From: Phanerodontia chrysosporium
Lineage: Eukaryota; Basidiomycota; Agaricomycetes; Polyporales; Phanerochaetaceae
Reading direction: 5' to 3'
Length of the DNA stretch: 64,000 bases
Assembly: GCA_001910725.1 (NCBI GenBank)
Contig: MJGA01000003.1
Coordinates: forward strand, 248,001-312,000
Shown here: positions 23,015-34,200 of the stretch, piece by piece
How positions within the stretch are numbered: position 1 is the first letter of the stretch
Layout: each line of letters begins with the position of its first letter
Position numbers and translations under genes: made by a program
The notes under the pieces: generated by a model
Told to the model about the DNA's origin: nothing
The model's input: the letters and a program-made list of their open reading frames with translations, nothing else
Database searches by the model: none

Positions 23015-24552
23015 ATGTCAGGTAGGGTTCCAGCACTACGATTCAGGCATGACTTTGAACATCCTTCAACGCAGCAGTCGATGGCAGCCGAGATCCCAGA
23101 AGAACTCTTTGAGCATATTCTTTGGCACGCTTGTGACATCGGAGGGGGCTACTCGAGGTCTGCATTAAAGAAACCCGTGGCAGCCTCAGTCGCCACGGTA
23201 TGCAAATACTGGGCTCGCCTTGCGCGCGAAGAACTCTTCTGTCAGATTACGTTGCGCAACGTGGACGATGTCACGCGCTTCATCGCCATTCTCGACACAC
23301 CGCCGCATGCGTCTCTACAACCCATCCCCGACCTCGTGCGCACGCTTGTGGCAGCGTCCGACCAGCGCGACATGCCGTGGCTGCATCTCGTCTTCATGCA
23401 GGTCTATCCCAAGCTACAACGTCGCCCATTTCTTCGGGTCAACGCACTGCCGTCGGATGGGCGGCCATGGCGCAGCTTGCATCCTGCCCTGCCGCGGACG
23501 CTGCCCGGGTCGCTCATGCCTTTGGACCGCCTCGCGCTCACGGACGTACACTTCGTGAACGGGCGCGCCCTTGCACGGCTGCTTGCGTCCCTTCCGCTCA
23601 TGCTTTACGTCGGCATACACAGAGCGACGTTCGACGTCGCGCCTTCCCGCCGCGACCTCTTCGTGCCGCCTTTTGGTGTGCAGCTCTCTCGCTTCATCAC
23701 AGACAGCCTTCAGCTGTGTATTGCCATGGTACAGTCGTTGATTGCGCATTCTATCGAGCAAGGGCCTACAGCCCGCGTCCGCGGCGGCCGCACTGCAAAA
23801 TACGTCCTAGACGAACAGGACGCCGAGATCCTGGATGAAATACTTTCACTCTTTGGGGCGGCTTCCAGATTTGAATGTTTCCATGGATTAGGGCGCAGAG
23901 GTACGAATGAAGCAGACATGCAATGTATGTTTGACTCAGACTGTTCGCAGATGTATGCACACTCTGACTTCATTTGACATATAGTTCTCGAAATTAGCTG
24001 CCATGATTCCAGCGTTGCCAATTCGCTCGCTACTCGCGTTGCCCACGGCTAAGGTTCTACTTAGACCCTAAGCAGGAACGCAGGCTACTGCGGCCTGAGG
24101 TTCCAGACGAGTCAAAGCCCATAACGCTGCAGATACACACCATAACTATCGAGCTCACCTCCGGCCAATACGCTCCTAGTGCGGAACAGGTCTGCACCGA
24201 TTCGCTCTGGACACAATTTGTGGCGGCTGCCATGAAGCTTCGGTGTCTGCAACGTGTCAGGGTATTACAATTGTTGGAGTACCACGCTGCAACCTGGGAT
24301 TTGCTGCGACAGTCGGGATTTCTTGGCGTCAACGATACGACTTTCGCGCCCCTGCTCGAAGCAGAGAGAAAGCTCGAATGTCACTTTTTGCAGGGAAAGT
24401 CATTGAGGACGGCGCATGTACAAACCAAGACGCTGACACATCCGAAAATTTTGGCACGGAGAAAGGAAAAAGAGCGGACATCTAGGAGACATAACGAACA
24501 CGTCCAGGTTCGTCCTCGTCCTCGTCCTCGCCTACTGTTGAAACTTCTCTGA
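23015..24552 (+). CDS. F-box protein, second copy type
   Basis: Starts with a short leader and then an F-box-like helix pair (AAEIPEELFEHILWHACD, ASVATVCKYWARLAREELF), common in the expanded agaricomycete F-box family with poorly conserved repeats behind. The middle (DLVRTLVAASDQRDMPWLHL, RLALTDVHFVNGRALARLLA, SLPLMLYVGIHRATFDV) resembles the irregular leucine-rich part of these proteins. One intron runs from a GTATGT donor near 23929 to an acceptor between 23985 and 24016; the second exon reads RCPRLRFYLDPKQERRLL and VAAAMKLRCLQRVRVLQLLE to TGA at 24552. ATG 23015 and ATG 23081 are both possible starts. Its stop is about 110 bp from the 3' end of the convergent epoxide hydrolase gene. Confidence 0.7.
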
Positions 24553-24664
24553 AGCAAAGTGCTATCACAGCCTCAACATGTGCTGAGTGGACAGAAACAC
24601 CACAGCGATATCATACTGGTGGATCCTGCATATTCTCCCGCCTGTTCCTACGCTGACCGCTCGC

Positions 24665-25910
24665 CTAATAGCCGACTGCGGGTGCGACTACCCCTTCCAG
24701 CCACTCTTCTAGATCCCGAACTATCTCGTCTGCCTCTGAAATGATGAGCCAATGGTCTCCACCGTATTCCTTGATTGTAACGTTATGGTTTCTAAATCCA
24801 TCGTCTTCAAAGGCCTGATACCCTATTTCCACAAGGCAGATGTAATCTTGCTTGGCCGCTCCGAAGTAGATCGGCGCGCTCGCTGGAGGGAACTTGCGCT
24901 CGGACGGAATTTCTGAAACATCGGAAAGAAGTCAGCCGCTGACCAAGCAAGAAGGCTCGGTGACATACGCTCGTCGTCCGTCTCCGACAATCCGCTGGCC
25001 ATAATCTTGTACCAGCTGGTCGGGGCCTCGAACCCACCACGCCTGTAGAAGTCGACGACATACTTCTTGTCTGCCTCAGACATCCACGACGGCAGCGGGG
25101 CTCTGTAGTTCTCGACCAGACTCTTGCGGAACGCGCCTGTTGGTGCGAAGCGCGTCTTCCAGATTGCGGGGTCCTTGGGGAATAACACGCTAACGAAAGA
25201 ATCGATCTACGGGACAACATGTTCAGATCAAAGCGCTGCGCGTTGACGTACACTTACGTGCTCCTGCATGACGTCGTTGGCATCCGGCGCGCTCATGAAG
25301 AGCCAGTACCCGTAGAGCTCGTACCCATATTGTTCGCGTTGCTGCTGGAGTTCAGCCTTGAAATTGGGCGGAGGGACCACAGACTGATAGGGCACCGCAA
25401 AGAACGCATACGCGCTCACGCGCTCGGGAAAGTAGTTTGCGACGCGCGAAATAACCTTGGATCCCCTAGCAAGGAGGCTTGTGAGCGCCACGAAGCCTTA
25501 CGCGCCATCGGCGTTGCTCACCAATCGTGGCCGACCGCAACAACGGTTCCGAGCTGTTCGGCGTCCAGAATGTCAATGATGTCCTTAGAAATGAGGCTCG
25601 GCACGTATGCCGCGGGGTCCGTAGGCTTTGCGGTGCCACCATAGCCGAGCATGTCGGGGATAAGGACGCCGTAGCCTTGCGCTTGCAGCGCGAACGCGAC
25701 GTGGGTCCAGTCGCGTGCGGAGGAGGGAAAACCGTGGCAGAAAAGTAGGGTGGGCTTAGAGGGATTAGCAGGTGCGTATAGGTAGTGATATACTAGCCCA
25801 CGAGAGACTACAGTGTCTTTCGAGAGGAAGATATTTGGAAGAGAGATGGCGACTGCGGTCGAAAGCGCCGTGAAAGCCAGCAGAAGAACATGCACCAAGG
25901 TAGCTCCCAT
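24665..25910 (-). CDS. Secreted epoxide-hydrolase-like alpha/beta hydrolase
   Basis: Alpha/beta hydrolase of the epoxide hydrolase type, which opens epoxides through an Asp-ester intermediate. The first about 20 residues (GATLVHVLLLAFTALSTAVA) form a signal peptide, so the enzyme is probably secreted. Motifs: HGFPSSARDW (oxyanion HGxP), GHDWG with the nucleophile Asp (the Trp codon is split by an intron near 25475-25527), MLGYGGTAKP, and a C-terminal GGDHWLI that can supply the catalytic His. The lid region includes APTSWYKIMAS; its Tyr could be one of the two epoxide-activating tyrosines. The stop is TAG at 24665-24667 after VVAPAVGY. The 5' end is divergent from the copper transporter across about 1.1 kb. 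Haloalkane dehalogenase is a related alternative, but the pattern fits epoxide hydrolase better. Confidence 0.85.
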
Positions 25911-27055
25911 GGAAGAGATGCGTAGAGAAGAATAACGTGATGCTGAGGGAAACTTAGGAGCAATGTCGGGCCTGTCCCAATAGCGGGAGTCAATGCAGCC
26001 TTTATATTTTGTCAGCGCAAGGCTTGGTAATGCTATCGTCATAGGTTGGCCTCATCGCGCTCCCTGTAGGCTTACAAACGAAAGCCAAGAAATATGTCAG
26101 CTTTGCTGAGACTGATGCGCATGATACACTGTGAGTGTTGGACGTACTGCGTCTCTTGGAATCTGAATGGGCCGCGAGACGACACACATCGATGGTGACT
26201 CCTACCCGAGCCGTAAACACGCATCACATAGTATTCCTCCACCGGGCATAGAGACTTTTGCTAGAACGGAGCGTATAAGACTAAATAATGATGAGTAGCT
26301 CACGGTCCCTTCTGAGTCCATTATCCTCCAGCGTACTCAATTAGTTCGGCTTCGCTCAGGCGTAGCCGAGAGCAGACCAGACGTTGCGAAAGATTGCCAC
26401 ATAGTATATAGCGGAATGAGTATACTGTAAAGCGTAGAATGAACACAGACCAATAGTCGCGCACGACGGAGTAACGGTACTCAAGTTCGGGTGATTCTTG
26501 AACGACTGCCACATTTAGACGAGAGACCTTACGTAAGCTTACGACGTGCTGCAACAATATCCAGTGTAAGTTATCTACTATCGGAAACTGGCTAGGACAA
26601 GATGCAATGTCTGCATCGGCCTTCCACTTCAACATATGGCCCATAAAATCTGGCTCAGTGGATATGGTGGCGTTCTGGCTGCCATCAATCCGAGGGCGGA
26701 GGGGATTTGATGGCCTTGCGACTCTGATCTCGCTCTCGCCGACTTTATCTTCACCTTGCTTCTCTACTCTCATTCTCTCCCTCACACTCGTTTCCTAAAC
26801 CTCTCTGTATACTTTTCGTGTATCTGACAAACCCCTTTTACGCTTGCTAAATATACCGCCCAACCTCGCGACACCGTGATCTCGTGCCGGGCTCCACCGC
26901 CGCGAGCGTCGTTACAGGTTGCTACCCCCGTAAACCGCGAATAATACATCCGGGACACAGGCGTTCTCGGCCTCAACGGGCTTTGCGGCGCACTCTCATT
27001 CTTGTCTCTCCCTGACTCTGTCAACGTAGGCCGAGTCCTCAAGACGCATAGCAGC
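25911..27055. other. Divergent promoter region, epoxide hydrolase and Ctr
   Basis: About 1.1 kb between two divergent starts. The longest open frame on the minus strand (26321-26785) has no ATG at its head and no domain. The stretch 26790-26860 is AT-rich and includes a TATAC-type motif and a CTAAATATACC run, plausible as core promoter of the copper transporter. I do not see a convincing copper-response element. Confidence 0.45.
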
Positions 27056-28115
27056 ATGCAGATGGACGGCTGGACAGACCACCTCCATATCGCGCTCTTC
27101 GGAGAGCACGTCCTATTCCCCTCGCTCCGACTTGACTCCGCCTGGCACTTCATTGTAGCCTCGATATTTACCGCATTCCTTTGTCTCTTGGAACGGTGTG
27201 TGTCAGCTCTAGGATGACCGATGTATGACGCTTACAAGAGGCGCAGGGCCCTGACATATGCCATCAGCAAGAACTGGTCCCCTTTCGCATGGACACGTCG
27301 GTCTCGCTTTGCCCGGGCATTGTGGAGGTCAACACTGTACTGGATCGTTACATTCGATAGATTGTACGTGCTATTCCAAGTGCACCTTCCTGCTGGCCTA
27401 ACGTCAGCCACCCAACTAGGTTGTACATGCTTGTAGCCATGACGTTCAGTCTTGGGTAGGTTTCCTATCCTCAAATGCGGTTTCTACGGCTGAATAAGGC
27501 TTCCCAAGATTGATCATTGTCACTGTATGTCTGCAATTACAAGGCTGCGTCGCACGTTGCATTGAGACTACGCGCAGGTTACCTCGCTATCTCTGGGCCA
27601 GTTCGCCATCGAATACCTCGACAGTGACGAGTGCAATCGCGCTAGGAACGAGTGCGGCACCTCCTATCCTTTGTCAAATTTCACTGACATCCCTGCCTGC
27701 CAGTGTGGAGACTGTAAAGGAACCGCTACTCTCATCGTCACCTACATCGTATGAACCCTCATTTGCTCTGCATCCCTATCCCACTTACCGATCTTCCTCT
27801 TCGCGTTACTACGCCTCCTCCGACCTTTCCTCGGCCTCTTCCCTCTCACTAGGCAACGAGACGACAACACCACGAGGTACCACCCCCACCGAGCCTAGGC
27901 TGGACCAGCAGAGTCCTGTCAGGCGTCCTCGCTCAAAGTCGAAGCCCGCGAGTATATTCATACATCCTGCACAGTCCAACATCGCACGAGCAGACGCCGC
28001 CGCTATTCATATGGGTCTCGCAGGAGACACAGAGCTTGTGAAGGGAAACATGCATGCAATCGAGGGCGAGCCATCATGGAAGATTGGATCAGGAAGGATC
28101 TTGCAAGGCAAATAA
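27056..28115 (+). CDS. Ctr-family copper transporter
   Basis: Trimeric high-affinity copper permease of the plasma or vacuolar membrane. Exons: 27056-27195, 27241-27363, 27420-27455, 27509-27524, 27578-27623 and 27704-28115. The start MQMDGWTDHLHIALFGEHVLF matches the short lead into TM1 of fungal vacuolar/Ctr2-like forms. TM1 (WHFIVASIFTAFLCLLE), TM2 with the MxxxM signature (LYMLVAMTFSLG) and TM3 (LIIVTVTSLSLGQF) follow. A long cytosolic Ser/Pro-rich tail ends GNMHAIEGEPSWKIG. The last junction is short by one base; with it the six exons total exactly 258 codons, so I suspect a missing base. The tail lacks an obvious Cys-rich cluster. The first ATG could instead be 27062. Confidence 0.8.
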
Positions 28116-28371
28116 TGAGCCGGAGCAGCACGGTCTGACCTGCTTGCAAGGCCAAGCAGCAGCAGGCAGCCAGGTGCTGTCTCTGCACCGAGGAAATATG
28201 GTAACACACCACACGCACCCGATTTACAGAATGCAGACACGGTGTGTCGCAGAATCCGGAAGGAGTGTTTTCTCCGTCATAATATACTGTATCCCGAGTT
28301 TAAGAAATATTTCTCGAGATTGTATAAGTAGCATTGAAACGCCGCATGTGCCCTCGTGGACATCCGCACCT
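28116..28371. other. Convergent 3' intergenic region
   Basis: Short spacer between the 3' ends of the copper transporter and uL10m. AT-rich near 28280-28335. No gene seen. Confidence 0.5.
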
Positions 28372-29264
28372 CTATGATGGTGGTGCACCCGACTGAGTCT
28401 CCTCCAAGCTCTTCTTGAGACCCTCCAGCGTCCTCGCCAACCTCGCACCGCTCGCCTCGTTGAGCACGGCCGTGAGCTGTGCCGCCGGCGCACTGAGCAA
28501 CCCCACAATCTGCGCCCGTAACTGTTCCAGCGTCGGGAGCTGCGCCACGTTCTTCACGGCGTCGACCTTGAACGCCTTGCCCTCGATGATGGCGCCGACG
28601 AGCTTGATGTCGGGCACGGCGGGCGGCTTCGCGCCCTTGGGCCTGCGGCCGGGCACGTAGTTCGCCTCGGCCTCCTTCTTCTCCTGCGCGATCTGCTCGG
28701 GAGTCGGGGGCACGCGCGGGGGCACGGTGCGCGCGATGACGTTCAGGACCGCGTTCAGCTGCGGCGGGTTGAGCTCGGGGAACGTGAGCACCGCGAGCGT
28801 GCCGTCGACCATCTCCGCGATCGTGCGCCGCGCCGCGTCGTCGAACGCTGGGTGCTGCCGCAGCGCGACGCCGAAGAAGGCCGTCGACACCACTACGAAC
28901 TGCGGCAGCGCGGGCGGCGCGGCGGGCTCGGGCGCGGGCGTGAGCGCGGCGAGCGACGGCTTCGGCTTCGGGGCGTGCTTGAGGGCCGCAGCGGCGATGT
29001 CCTTGCGCAGCTGAGCAGCCGCGGGACGGAGAAGTCGACGTGTTTGAAGAGGATGAGCGGGTGCTCTTTGCTCGAGTCCAGCAGGCGGGTGTACTCGTTG
29101 ACCTTGAACCGTTTGCGCTCCGGATATTTGCGAGGCATGCGTTTGCCCGGGAACTCGTATGGTGGGGCGACAGAGGCAATGGTTCGTTTTGAGATGGTGC
29201 TGGGCCCCGCAAATGTTGTGCTAGGGCACGCCGCACGGAGCGGCCTTGCCAGCGAGGAGAGCAT
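28372..29264 (-). CDS. Mitochondrial large-subunit ribosomal protein uL10m
   Basis: Stalk-base protein of the mitochondrial ribosome (bacterial L10; called MRPL11 in budding yeast). ATG at 29264-29262 gives MLSSLARPLRAACPST, a basic hydroxylated presequence for mitochondrial import. The L10 core runs KRFKVNEYTRLLDSSKEHPL, ILFKHVDFSVPR, AQLRKDIAAAALKHA, FVVVSTAFFGVALRQHPAF, LAVLTFPELNPPQL, IKLVGAIIEGKAFKVDAVKN, LPTLEQLRAQIVGLLSAPA, and ends with TAG at 28372-28374. An inserted Pro/Ala-rich loop (PKPKPSLAALTPAPEP) is typical of fungal versions. The frame changes by one missing base near 29023 between DFSVPR and AQLRKDI, with no intron signal. Otherwise the gene appears intronless. Confidence 0.85.
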
Positions 29265-29580
29265 GCTGGTGACGGTGAAGTTGCGGGACAAGGCTCAACT
29301 TGCCAAAAAGGCGGACTGACGCGCGCTTGTCACCCGACGCGTCGGGACGAAAGCGCCCACCCAACGCACCTCCACCTCACGATACGTGAACGACCTTCGA
29401 AATGCGACCCTCGATGCATGCGACACCAATGGTCATATTGCGGGATGCTCAGTAATACTTTTAACAATAAGTGTCAAGTCTCCTCTCAAGAATACATGCC
29501 AAGTGGTGATACAGAACCAGGCTTCTAGCGCGGTCAACCCGCTGTATGTGTACATCGTTCAACTGCATAGTATTGTTCGC
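29265..29580. other. Intergenic spacer upstream of uL10m
   Basis: About 315 bp between the uL10m start and the 3' end of the next minus-strand gene. It includes a GC-rich start and an AT-rich stretch near 29455-29475. No coding feature. Confidence 0.45.
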
Positions 29581-31023
29581 TCATTCGGGGACTGGTGCAA
29601 CATTAGCGTGCTGTAGATGGTCCCGTGTGTTAGAGAAGAGTCGTGTGAGCTAGATGATGGACTTACCTTCTTGCTGTCGAATCCGTCAAGCCCAGACGAC
29701 ACACGGGTACCAGCTACAATCGAGCTCCAGTCCAAAGTCTCGAACACGGTCTCTCCGCGAAGCTTCTTATAGTCATGGAGGGCACGGGCGGTGAGCAAAT
29801 GCTGGTGAGCAGTATCCTGTCCCGACGTCAGCATTAGCAGGCGAACGAAGACATTGCAACGCACAAGAGCTGGCATTGGTGAGTTTACTTCTGCAGCAAG
29901 CTTCCTAATGTGTGTCGAATCCTTGATACCACCGTCGATGGCAAAGCCTTTGCTGCCATCGAACAGGTCGTGCACCATCTTGTTGGCGTAAGTGTCCAAT
30001 CTGTTCGTCCATAAGATGAAGCCAGGAGCTAACGCTGTAACGGAATCTTACATCGGCGCAGGCATCAGGTCTCGGACGAGACCGTGAACCTGAGTAGGCT
30101 TGATGCCAGCCTTTTCGGCGAGAGTAAAAGCCTCGGCGAGGATCTCGAGGCTACCCAAGATCATCGAATTACCGATAAGCTTGAATGTTGGCGCTACACC
30201 AGATGAGTGGGCATGACTGCAGATGAGATACGAACGCTGATCTTACCTTTTTCCAGGTTGCCTCCAAGGTCGATGACCTTGCGGCCCATCGCGGGGATCA
30301 TGAGATGCGCGACTTCCTTCTTGGAGCGATAGTCGCCGGCCATGACCACGATGAGCTGTGCCGCCTCTGCAACGGGAGGCGCACCAAACACTGGTGCCAT
30401 GACAAGGTGGCAATGGGGGATGCTGCAGATGAGGGTGTCGAGTTCACCTAGAAGAAGTTCAGCGCCGGGATGGAGGCGACATGAGCGGTACGCACCTGCC
30501 AGCGTTGGATAGACCGTGCTGGTTTCTACAAAGATCTTGTTCTTGGTAGAGTGAGCGTCCTGTTCATGATTGGTCAGTCTGTGCTGGATGTATAGCTGTG
30601 CATCGAGCCCACCTTGAGCGCAGCGGCGAACCGCTCAAAGATACCCTTGACGATATCGTCATTCGCGAGGTTGGTGATGATGATATCGCAGTTCAGCGCG
30701 AGGTCCTCTGGCTTGTCTGCAATCTTGATGTTCGCCTTGCCCACCTCGTTCTGGAGGTTCTCGCACTTGGAACGCGTCCGGTTCCAGACGTGTATCGGGT
30801 GCGAGATGACGGGGGATTGAAGTCGCGTTGCGAGGTTGCGCGCCATTGGGTATCCCATAGCACCGAGACCCGCGAAGCCGATAACGAGCTCCTTGTGCGG
30901 GGAATGAGGACGAGAGAACGGGACGGACTCGTGGGTCGGTGTCGAGCGACCGCCCTGGAGGGGCGTCATAGGCTTTGGGCTGAGCGTGTTGCTGTGGGCA
31001 TGGTGGTGGAGAGGGTGGGCCAT
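29581..31023 (-). CDS. 3-hydroxyisobutyrate-dehydrogenase-like NAD(P) enzyme
   Basis: Beta-hydroxyacid dehydrogenase family (HIBADH/6-phosphogluconate dehydrogenase fold). The Rossmann motif VIGFAGLGAMGYPMARNLA gives the GxGxMG dinucleotide loop at about residue 50. It is followed by HVWNRTRSKCENL, CDIIITNLANDDIV, KIFVETSTVYPTLAGEL and the substrate stretch VMAPVFGAPPVAEAAQL. The catalytic-Lys helix is GATFKLIGNSMILGSLEILA. The C-terminal domain reads FTLAEKAGIKPTQVHGLV and SGQDTAHQHLLTARALHDY, ending in an exon HANVAPVPE with TGA at 29581-29583. The first about 45 residues (His/Pro/Ser-rich) are not part of the family fold, so a later start is possible. The substrate is unknown: valine catabolism or another hydroxy acid. 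Several small introns. Divergent from the NAK kinase across 256 bp. Confidence 0.82.
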
Positions 31024-31173
31024 GTCGAGCGAGGTGCGGGAGTGCGTGCGCGGCGGCGATGGTGGTCAGGACAAGAGAGTGCAATCTCTCGTTCATCTGC
31101 CGCTTTCGACCTGCACTTGCAGTGCGCGTCATAGGGCGCCTAATAGCAGCAAGTGCTCTGGTCGCGTGGGCGC

Positions 31174-31179
31174 CACGTG
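31174..31179. promoter_or_regulatory. CACGTG E-box in a divergent promoter
   Basis: A CACGTG palindrome sits between the dehydrogenase and kinase starts. This hexamer is the core site of bHLH factors such as Cbf1/Pho4-type proteins. Function here is inferred from position only. Confidence 0.3.
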
Positions 31180-31279
31180 GGCGGTTCGGGGAAGGTGGGC
31201 GTCTGCGGGGCAGCAGCAACGCAGGGAATAACTGGAGTAGCCAGCTCGACGCAGGCTGCCACCGCGACCACCACAGGCC

Positions 31280-34200
31280 ATGGCGCAGCCCCAGGCCTAC
31301 GCACCGCCCTACATCCAGCAGCAGAACAAGGGGACTCTCGTCCCTGGCCAGACTATCTCCGTCAACAAGTACACCGTCCAGGTCGAGCGGTACCTCAGCC
31401 AAGGCATGTCAGCGTCGCGTTGGAGATTCCAGTGATTTCACGCCCTGCTCAGGTGGTTTCGCGCATGTATATCTCGTCCGCACCGCGCAGCCCGTGTACG
31501 GCACAACCCACCATGTCCTGAAGCGCATCGCGGTCCCCAATGAGGCGATGCTTACAGAGGTCAAGAAGGAGGTCGACATCATGGTACGCAGCCCGTCCCC
31601 TCCACGGACCCGAGAGCGCAGGCATGACACGCTCCACAGAGGATCCTCAAAGGCCATCCCAACATCGTCTATCTCATTGATGCCGCATGGCACCGTTCGA
31701 GCAACGGTGTCTACGAGGTGTTCATTCTCATGGAGTACTGCCCAGGAGGCGGTATCATCGACATGATGAATCGACGACTCAGAGAGCGCCTCACAGAGCC
31801 GGAAATTCTCACAATATTTGTAGACGTCTGCGAAGGTCTCGCTGCCATGCATGCCCTGAAACCGCCACTACTGCATCGCGATCTCAAGGTTGAGAACATC
31901 CTGCAATCCTCCCCCACTTCATATAAACTCTGCGATTTTGGGAGTGCCACTCCCGTCCAGAAGATCCCGACGAATATGCAGGAGCTGCGGGCTCTGGAGA
32001 ACGATCTCAATCGGCATACTACCCTGCAATACCGCGCGCCGGAGATGGTCGATGTGTACCAGCGTCGACCGATCGACGAGAAGAGCGATGTATGGGCACT
32101 TGGCGTTCTACTCTACAAGCTCTGCTACTACACCACTCCTTTCGAAGAACACGGTCCTCTCGCAATTTTGAATGTTCAATACAAGATCCCTCCTTACCCC
32201 GTCTATTCGAACCAGATGAACGCTTTGATAGGTGCGTCACCGCAGTCAACGGTTCAGCTTTTATCTGAGGCCTGGCGATAACAGCTTCCATGCTGCGAGA
32301 ACACGGTGCACAGCGCCCAACCGTATTCGAGATACTCAATCACGTCCACGCTTTACGCGGCACGAAGCCGCGCTTTCAATACAGCATTCCACCGAAACAG
32401 CCATCATTGTCTCGCCCTCTGCAGCCATTGTCCCCCAACGTTGGCTCACCTGCCCCGCCTCCAATCCCCTCGATGACCTGGTTACGTTCAAGTCACGAAC
32501 TGCACAACCGTCGCCAGCCCGGAATGCCGGTGTCGAGGCAAGGGATAAGGTTCTGGACGCTATCGCGCCCATGCGTCGCGGCCGCCCCGGTCATTCGCCT
32601 GCTGCACAAGAACAACCTCATCACTACCAGCCGCCCCCGAGTCCGAGGAAGGAGAAGGAGCGCACTGCTGCGAGCAGTGCCGGCTTTAACCTGGATATGA
32701 AGTTCGGCGCCGAGGAAGACAAAGTCTGGAAGGGCGTTCGGGGTCACAAGTCAGGAATGGCTAGTATCGGAGGGACGACTGTGAACCTGAACACCGGAGG
32801 AGACGCTTGGGGTCTCGGTGGGAGGAACGCCGGAAAGGAGAAACCCGCGGCGGACAAGATCGAGCTGCCCAATGGCTTCGATAGCGATTTTTCCTCTTCG
32901 TTCGGTAAGGGTTTTGGAGACTCCTTCGAGCCTCCCAAGGTGTCCGCTCCCAGCCCCTCTCTCTCAAAGCCTCAAGCGATCCCAAGCACTCGACCAACGC
33001 CATCTCCTGGGATATCCGGCTCTCCCACCAAGTCGAGGTCATCCAAGGATGCCTTCGATGGCCTCGGATTTTCCTCGCAGCAGCAGCCTCCACAGACTTT
33101 AGGGGAGGCGAGACGGGCAAGGACAGGCTTGGCCACTGCTGGTGCCAATGCGACTCCTTCCTCAGCCAGCGGTCAGTACCTCGGTCCACCGGGCCAAGGT
33201 CCTGGTTCCGGTATTGGCTCGAGCTATACGACATATCGACCTCCAAGTTCGCAGTCGCCTATGCCATCTCCTCGCCCGCAGCCATCGTCGCGTCCACAGT
33301 CGCCTAGTCACACCTCGTCGCGGGCTCAATCGAAACCGTCTCGACCCGTCGAGCTTTCCGTTGAAGAACGATTCCCATCCCTTGAAGACCTGGATCGTAC
33401 CTTCGCCCCTACACCGCCCAGTGGCACATCCGTAGCGAACACGATGCACGCCCCGTCACAGCCTGCATCAACAGAAAGGCTCCCAGATCGTGCAGCTGGC
33501 ACAACACGACCGCCTTCCCGAGGTGGCATGCGGACTGCGAACTTACTCGGGCTCCCAGCTGGCGCAGGACCTGCGCCTGCGATGGATCGTGGTACGGGCA
33601 GATATGATGGCGTGCGCTCGCAGCATGTCACAGGGACGGCGATGCGCGACCCGAGGATGGGCCACAACAGGTCGCCTACCGCCACGGACGCCACTCCAGA
33701 GGCGAGCAAGGGCTTGCCTCGCAGGTCCGGCACCATATCTGGACACACGCGTCCGACGTTGCAGCGCAGGCACCGGAGCTCAATCTCGATCAAGCACACC
33801 TCGTCAGATTCCGGACCAGCCCTCGTCGACGTGTCATCAACGCCGAATAGCGAGTCGCGCGGTTCACCTGCGCTGGCGCCTGCACTTCCGCCACGCCCCA
33901 GCCCCAAGCCTCCAGCGCAGCAGCCGTCCCAGCAACAGCAGCAGCGCGATTGGCTTACAGGCGCGTCTGACGATGAAGGCCCTGTGCCACCGCCGAAACC
34001 TCAGCCCGTCCTGCGCGAGAGCCCAAGCAAACGAGCATCGTACATCGAGCGTAGCCCTGTGCAGCTCGAGAAGCCACTCGAGGCCGAGAGCGTCGTGCCG
34101 ACCTCGTCGGACATGCAGCGTAGGATTGAGCAGGAGCGGGAGCAGCTCAGGGAGTGGGAGCGCGATCTGGAGCGCGAGCGCGAACGGCAGAAGGAGGCTG

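Noticed and set aside
26321..26785. 155-codon minus-strand open frame
   Set aside because: No ATG at its head, no recognisable domain and no intron context; it lies in a divergent promoter region.
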